From assembly GCA_031409955.1 (NCBI GenBank), contig JANNYF010000044.1, positions 6,043 through 70,042 on the forward strand: a stretch of 64,000 nt of DNA. The letters run 5' to 3'. The stretch is from JAFDVL01 sp031409955 (GTDB taxonomy: Bacteria > Acidobacteriota > Blastocatellia > RBC074). A model generated the notes under the pieces. It did no database searches and had not been told where the DNA came from. It worked only from the letters and a program-made list of their open reading frames with translations. Below, piece by piece: positions 61,215-64,000 of this stretch; position 1 is the first letter of the stretch; each line of letters starts with the position of its first letter. Made by a program: the position numbers and the translations under genes.

Positions 61215-63407
61215 ATGCATCGCTTTTTATTCCTACTCAGTTTCATCCTTCTTTTCTCTCTCTCAATTTGCGCCCAATCCAGTGGCACATTGCGCGGCAA
61301 AGTCACGTTAGCCGACAACGGCAATCCGCTGCACGATGTCGCCGTCACCATCGTCAAACTCAAGCTGACCGCCGCCACCGATGAGCGCGGCAATTATGAA
61401 TTTGCGCGAGTCCCGGCGGGCGTCTGGGCGGTTCACGCGCATCTGGAAAGCTTTCCCGATACCGTGCAAACCGTCACGATCAACGGCAATGATTCCGTCA
61501 CCGCAGATTTTCAGTTGAAGCTGAAAGGCATCCGCGAGCAGGTCACGATTTCGGCCACGGGTAGCGAGCAATCCACCCTCGAAGCCTTTCAATCCGTCAC
61601 GTCACTCGACAGCATTGACCTGACAGAAAAAGGCCAGCCGTCGCTCGGCGAAGTGCTGGACCGGCAGCCCGGCATCGCCAAACGCAGCTTCGGCCCCGGC
61701 TCGTCGCGTCCCATCGTGCGCGGCTTTGATGGCGACCGCGTGCTGGTGTTGCAGGACGGGATGCAACTCGGCTCCGTCGGTGCGCAATCGGGCGATCATG
61801 GCGAACCGATTGATGTGTTGAGTCTGGAACGCATCGAAGTCGTCAAAGGCCCGGCGGCATTGCTCTACGGCAGCAATGCGGTGGGCGGCGTCGTCAACGC
61901 GATCACGGGACATAACCTGCACACCAATCCGCATTCCGGCGCGCGCGGGTATCTGACCGGCATTGGCGGCTCCAACAACAATCAGGGCGGCACGAGCGGC
62001 GGCATTGAATATGGCGCGGGCAAAATGTTGTATTGGGGCAATGGCAGCTTCCAGCGCGTGGGCGATTATCGTGCGCCGACGATTGGGCGAATTGATAACT
62101 CCGCAGGCCGTACCAGCAGCGGTTCCGGCGGGCTTGGATATTTTGGCGACAAAGGTTTTTTCAGCGCGAATTATGGCTACGATCAGCGCCGCTACGGCAT
62201 CCCGTTTGCGGGCTTATTGGAAGGCGAGCCGGACGCGCAAATTGATTTGAAGATGCGGCGGCACGTGTTCGGCTTCAATGCGGGAAAGAAAGAATTGAAT
62301 TCGTGGTTGGAGAGCTTTCGCCTGTCGTTGAATTACAGCGATTACAATCACAAAGAATTGGAAATCGCCGACGGCGCAGAATCAGTTGGCACAAATTTCG
62401 ACAATGATTTGTTTGTCTATCGCGGCGTCTTCGAGCAAAAGCGGCGCGGCGCTTTGACGGGCAGCTTTGGATTTTGGGGGCAGCGGCGCAATTATGAAAC
62501 CATCGGAGCCGAAGCGTTGGCTCCACCCACCAAGCAAAATTCAATTGCTGTGTTCGGCCTGGAAGAAATCAATTTGAAGCGCGTAGCGTTTCAATTGGGC
62601 GGACGCATCGAACACAATCGCTATGCGCCTGCGACGGGCGAAGTGCGCAGCTTCACAGGCTTTTCCGGCGCGGCGGGAATGCGCGTTCCGTTGTGGAGCG
62701 GCGGCGCATTCGTCGTGAATTACAATCATTCGTATCGTGCGCCCGCCCTGGAAGAGTTGTACAACTTCGGCCCGCATCCGGGGAATTTGACGTTTGAAAT
62801 CGGCGACAAAAATCTGCGGCGTGAACGCGGTGATGGCATTGAATTCTCGTTGCGCCATTCCACGACAAAGGCGCGGTTGGAGGCGAATTACTTTCACTAT
62901 CATCTGCGCGATTACATTTTTCTCGCCCCGACGGGCGACAGCGAAGACGGCTTGCCTGTGGGCGCATACCAGCAATTTGACGCGCGGTATCGCGGCACGG
63001 AATTACGCGCGGATTTCAATGTCGCGCCGAACCTCTGGTTGCTGACGGGATTGGATTATGTAAACGCGGAGTTGACCCAGACGAGACAATCATTGCCACG
63101 CATTCCGCCGTTGCGATTTCGTCTCGGCGCGGATTGGAGATGGAAGGGAATTGGTGTGCGCCCGGAATTCGTCGCGGTCCGCCGACAGCGCCATGTCTTC
63201 GCGCCGGAAACGCCGACGGCTGGCTATGGGCTGCTGAATGTGGATGTGTCGTACACGCTCACGCAAGATCACGTCGCGCATATTTTCTCGGTGAACACCT
63301 TCAATGTGGGGAACAGGTTGTACCGCAATCATTCCTCGTTCATAAAAGACCTTGCGCCGGAAATTGGGCGCGGCGTGCGGGTGGTGTATACGTTGCGATT
63401 CTTTTAG
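61215..63407 (+). CDS. TonB-dependent outer-membrane receptor, possibly for a metal
   Basis: 730 residues from ATG 61215, behind AGAGGA. Signal peptide (FLFLLSFILLFSLSICAQ), carboxypeptidase-regulatory-like domain (about 22-100), plug domain (SLGEVLDRQPGIAKRSFGPGSSRPIVRGFDGDRVLVLQDGMQLGS...IEVVKGPAALLYGSNAVGGVVNAIT) and a beta-barrel ending RVVYTLRFF. The RGFDGDRVLVLQDG and SGDHGEPID blocks recall ZnuD-type zinc or other metal receptors. The metal assignment is an inference, supported by the Cys/His-rich small protein upstream. Confidence 0.85.
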   Translation: MHRFLFLLSFILLFSLSICAQSSGTLRGKVTLADNGNPLHDVAVTIVKLKLTAATDERGNYEFARVPAGVWAVHAHLESFPDTVQTVTINGNDSVTADFQLKLKGIREQVTISATGSEQSTLEAFQSVTSLDSIDLTEKGQPSLGEVLDRQPGIAKRSFGPGSSRPIVRGFDGDRVLVLQDGMQLGSVGAQSGDHGEPIDVLSLERIEVVKGPAALLYGSNAVGGVVNAITGHNLHTNPHSGARGYLTGIGGSNNNQGGTSGGIEYGAGKMLYWGNGSFQRVGDYRAPTIGRIDNSAGRTSSGSGGLGYFGDKGFFSANYGYDQRRYGIPFAGLLEGEPDAQIDLKMRRHVFGFNAGKKELNSWLESFRLSLNYSDYNHKELEIADGAESVGTNFDNDLFVYRGVFEQKRRGALTGSFGFWGQRRNYETIGAEALAPPTKQNSIAVFGLEEINLKRVAFQLGGRIEHNRYAPATGEVRSFTGFSGAAGMRVPLWSGGAFVVNYNHSYRAPALEELYNFGPHPGNLTFEIGDKNLRRERGDGIEFSLRHSTTKARLEANYFHYHLRDYIFLAPTGDSEDGLPVGAYQQFDARYRGTELRADFNVAPNLWLLTGLDYVNAELTQTRQSLPRIPPLRFRLGADWRWKGIGVRPEFVAVRRQRHVFAPETPTAGYGLLNVDVSYTLTQDHVAHIFSVNTFNVGNRLYRNHSSFIKDLAPEIGRGVRVVYTLRFF

Positions 63408-63417
63408 CGGGAGATTG

Positions 63418-63555
63418 TAGCCGCGAATGCACGCGAATTTTACGCGAATTAGAAAGGCAATTGGAGCTAGAGTTGGGGCGGCCAAATATCACCCTACCTC
63501 AAAAAATAATTCGACACGCGTGTCTTCGCGCCGAATTCGCGTGCATTCGCGGCTA
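63418..63555. repeat. Inverted repeat between convergent genes
   Basis: Arms 63418-63439 (TAGCCGCGAATGCACGCGAA...) and 63534-63555 are perfect over 22 bp and pair further, imperfectly, inside; spacer 94 nt. It fills the space between the TonB receptor stop and the stop of the following minus-strand gene. A single related word occurs at 55269-55292. Confidence 0.88.
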
Positions 63556-63559
63556 AAAA

Positions 63560-64000
63560 TCAGTAAGCCACGCCAAACAACACCGCATTCAGAAACAGAA
63601 ACTGCGTCGCTTCCGCATACGCCCGATAATTCGGGTCTTCGGCAAACGCGATGATGTGGCCTTGCCCCAGCGGCTGATGTAATAAATAGGCTTTGTTCGG
63701 AAGCTGATTCGCCGCCTCACTCCACACAATGCCGCTGGCAAGCAGGCGATCTTTCACGGCATAAATGCCGACGTTGCGGCCTCGATCCAATTTGAGAGGC
63801 GTGAAGACACGCGTGCTTTCGACGATGGCTTGAATCTCGCCATCCGTGCCAGCCGACAACCAATGCTCGGCATCAAGCTGCACGCGCAACAACGCGCCGG
63901 GCGTCAATTCCGGCATCTCTCGCGCAGGCTGAATCGCTTGTTCATACTCAAACGGTTTGCGCGCCGCATCCGGTTTTGCTGCGGTCGCAGGCGTTTCCGA
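63560..64000 (-). CDS. C-terminal part of a large exported protein, possibly an M14 carboxypeptidase (truncated by window edge)
   Basis: The frame is open to the right edge; 146 residues and a TGA stop are visible. The C-terminal GQGHIIAFAEDPNYRAYAEATQFLFLNAVLFG resembles the amidotransferase-like tail found after M14 zinc carboxypeptidase domains in Acidobacteria and Planctomycetes. No catalytic residue lies in the visible part, so the call depends on this tail alone. The stop abuts an inverted repeat shared with the convergent TonB receptor. Confidence 0.55.
   Translation of the reverse strand, partial: SETPATAAKPDAARKPFEYEQAIQPAREMPELTPGALLRVQLDAEHWLSAGTDGEIQAIVESTRVFTPLKLDRGRNVGIYAVKDRLLASGIVWSEAANQLPNKAYLLHQPLGQGHIIAFAEDPNYRAYAEATQFLFLNAVLFGVAY

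Noticed and set aside
1..64000. tRNA genes, CRISPR array, prophage or transposase genes
   Set aside because: Searched by eye for tRNA T-loop patterns, regularly spaced repeats and DDE or tyrosine-recombinase motifs; none convincing. A covariance-model scan would be needed to exclude tRNAs fully.

Overview
The window looks like a stretch of an Acidobacteriota chromosome, probably class Blastocatellia. This is inferred from gene content, not from a marker-gene search: a VWFA-related secreted protein of the acidobacterial type, a DUF1501/DUF1549 pair, a very large Oar-like TonB-dependent receptor with a carboxypeptidase-like plug domain, UPF0182, a two-component-propeller histidine kinase and a TPR multiheme cytochrome. 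Coding density is high. No rRNA, tRNA, CRISPR array, prophage or transposase gene was seen. Both edges cut through genes.

Layout. 0-12.8 kb holds housekeeping and signalling genes: DUF62 SAM hydrolase, a GAF/GGDEF protein with a degenerate HD-GYP domain, VWFA protein, TrmFO, an OmpR-type two-component pair, a fatty-acid desaturase, and an ECF sigma / anti-sigma / DUF4097 operon. 12.9-21.5 kb is a sulfate uptake and assimilation operon: a consensus promoter, a 46-residue leader peptide ending in CCCCCRCCC (too short for ordinary gene calling), a long leader, a small coupled ORF, sat, cysC, a siroheme-type uroporphyrinogen methyltransferase, an APS-reductase-type cysH, and a sulfate ABC transporter (binding lipoprotein, one permease, ATPase) overlapping a VanX-like dipeptidase. 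21.6-31.6 kb holds DUF1501/DUF1549, a racemase-like protein, a PHP-domain protein, an unrecognised 1048-residue protein and RluB. 31.8-43.3 kb is a housekeeping block: ispH, rpsA, sppA, HU/IHF, HIT, a TPR protein, UPF0182, tsaD and a SpoIIE phosphatase. 43.6-64 kb is more accessory: an ECF sigma with an unknown partner, a heptaheme TPR cytochrome, a giant TonB receptor, a secreted esterase and a glycoside hydrolase, a NarL regulator with its propeller kinase, an acyl-CoA dehydrogenase, and a small Cys/His protein next to a second TonB receptor.

Two things stand out. First, the poly-cysteine leader peptide ahead of the sulfate operon is a strong candidate for a cysteine-sensing attenuator. Second, the window carries about twenty long inverted repeats (arms 9-41 bp), mostly between genes. 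Most differ from one another in sequence, and many are built from short reiterated words. They occupy three of the gaps inside the sulfate operon and have also landed in frame inside two coding regions, where one arm supplies the hydrophobic core of a signal peptide. A roughly 517-bp composite palindromic element (44691-45207) and a family sharing GCGCRAACTGTTAGTTTGCG belong to this picture.

Start sites were moved from the longest possible ORF to an internal ATG/GTG wherever a ribosome binding site, a signal peptide or family length argued for it; this is stated gene by gene.
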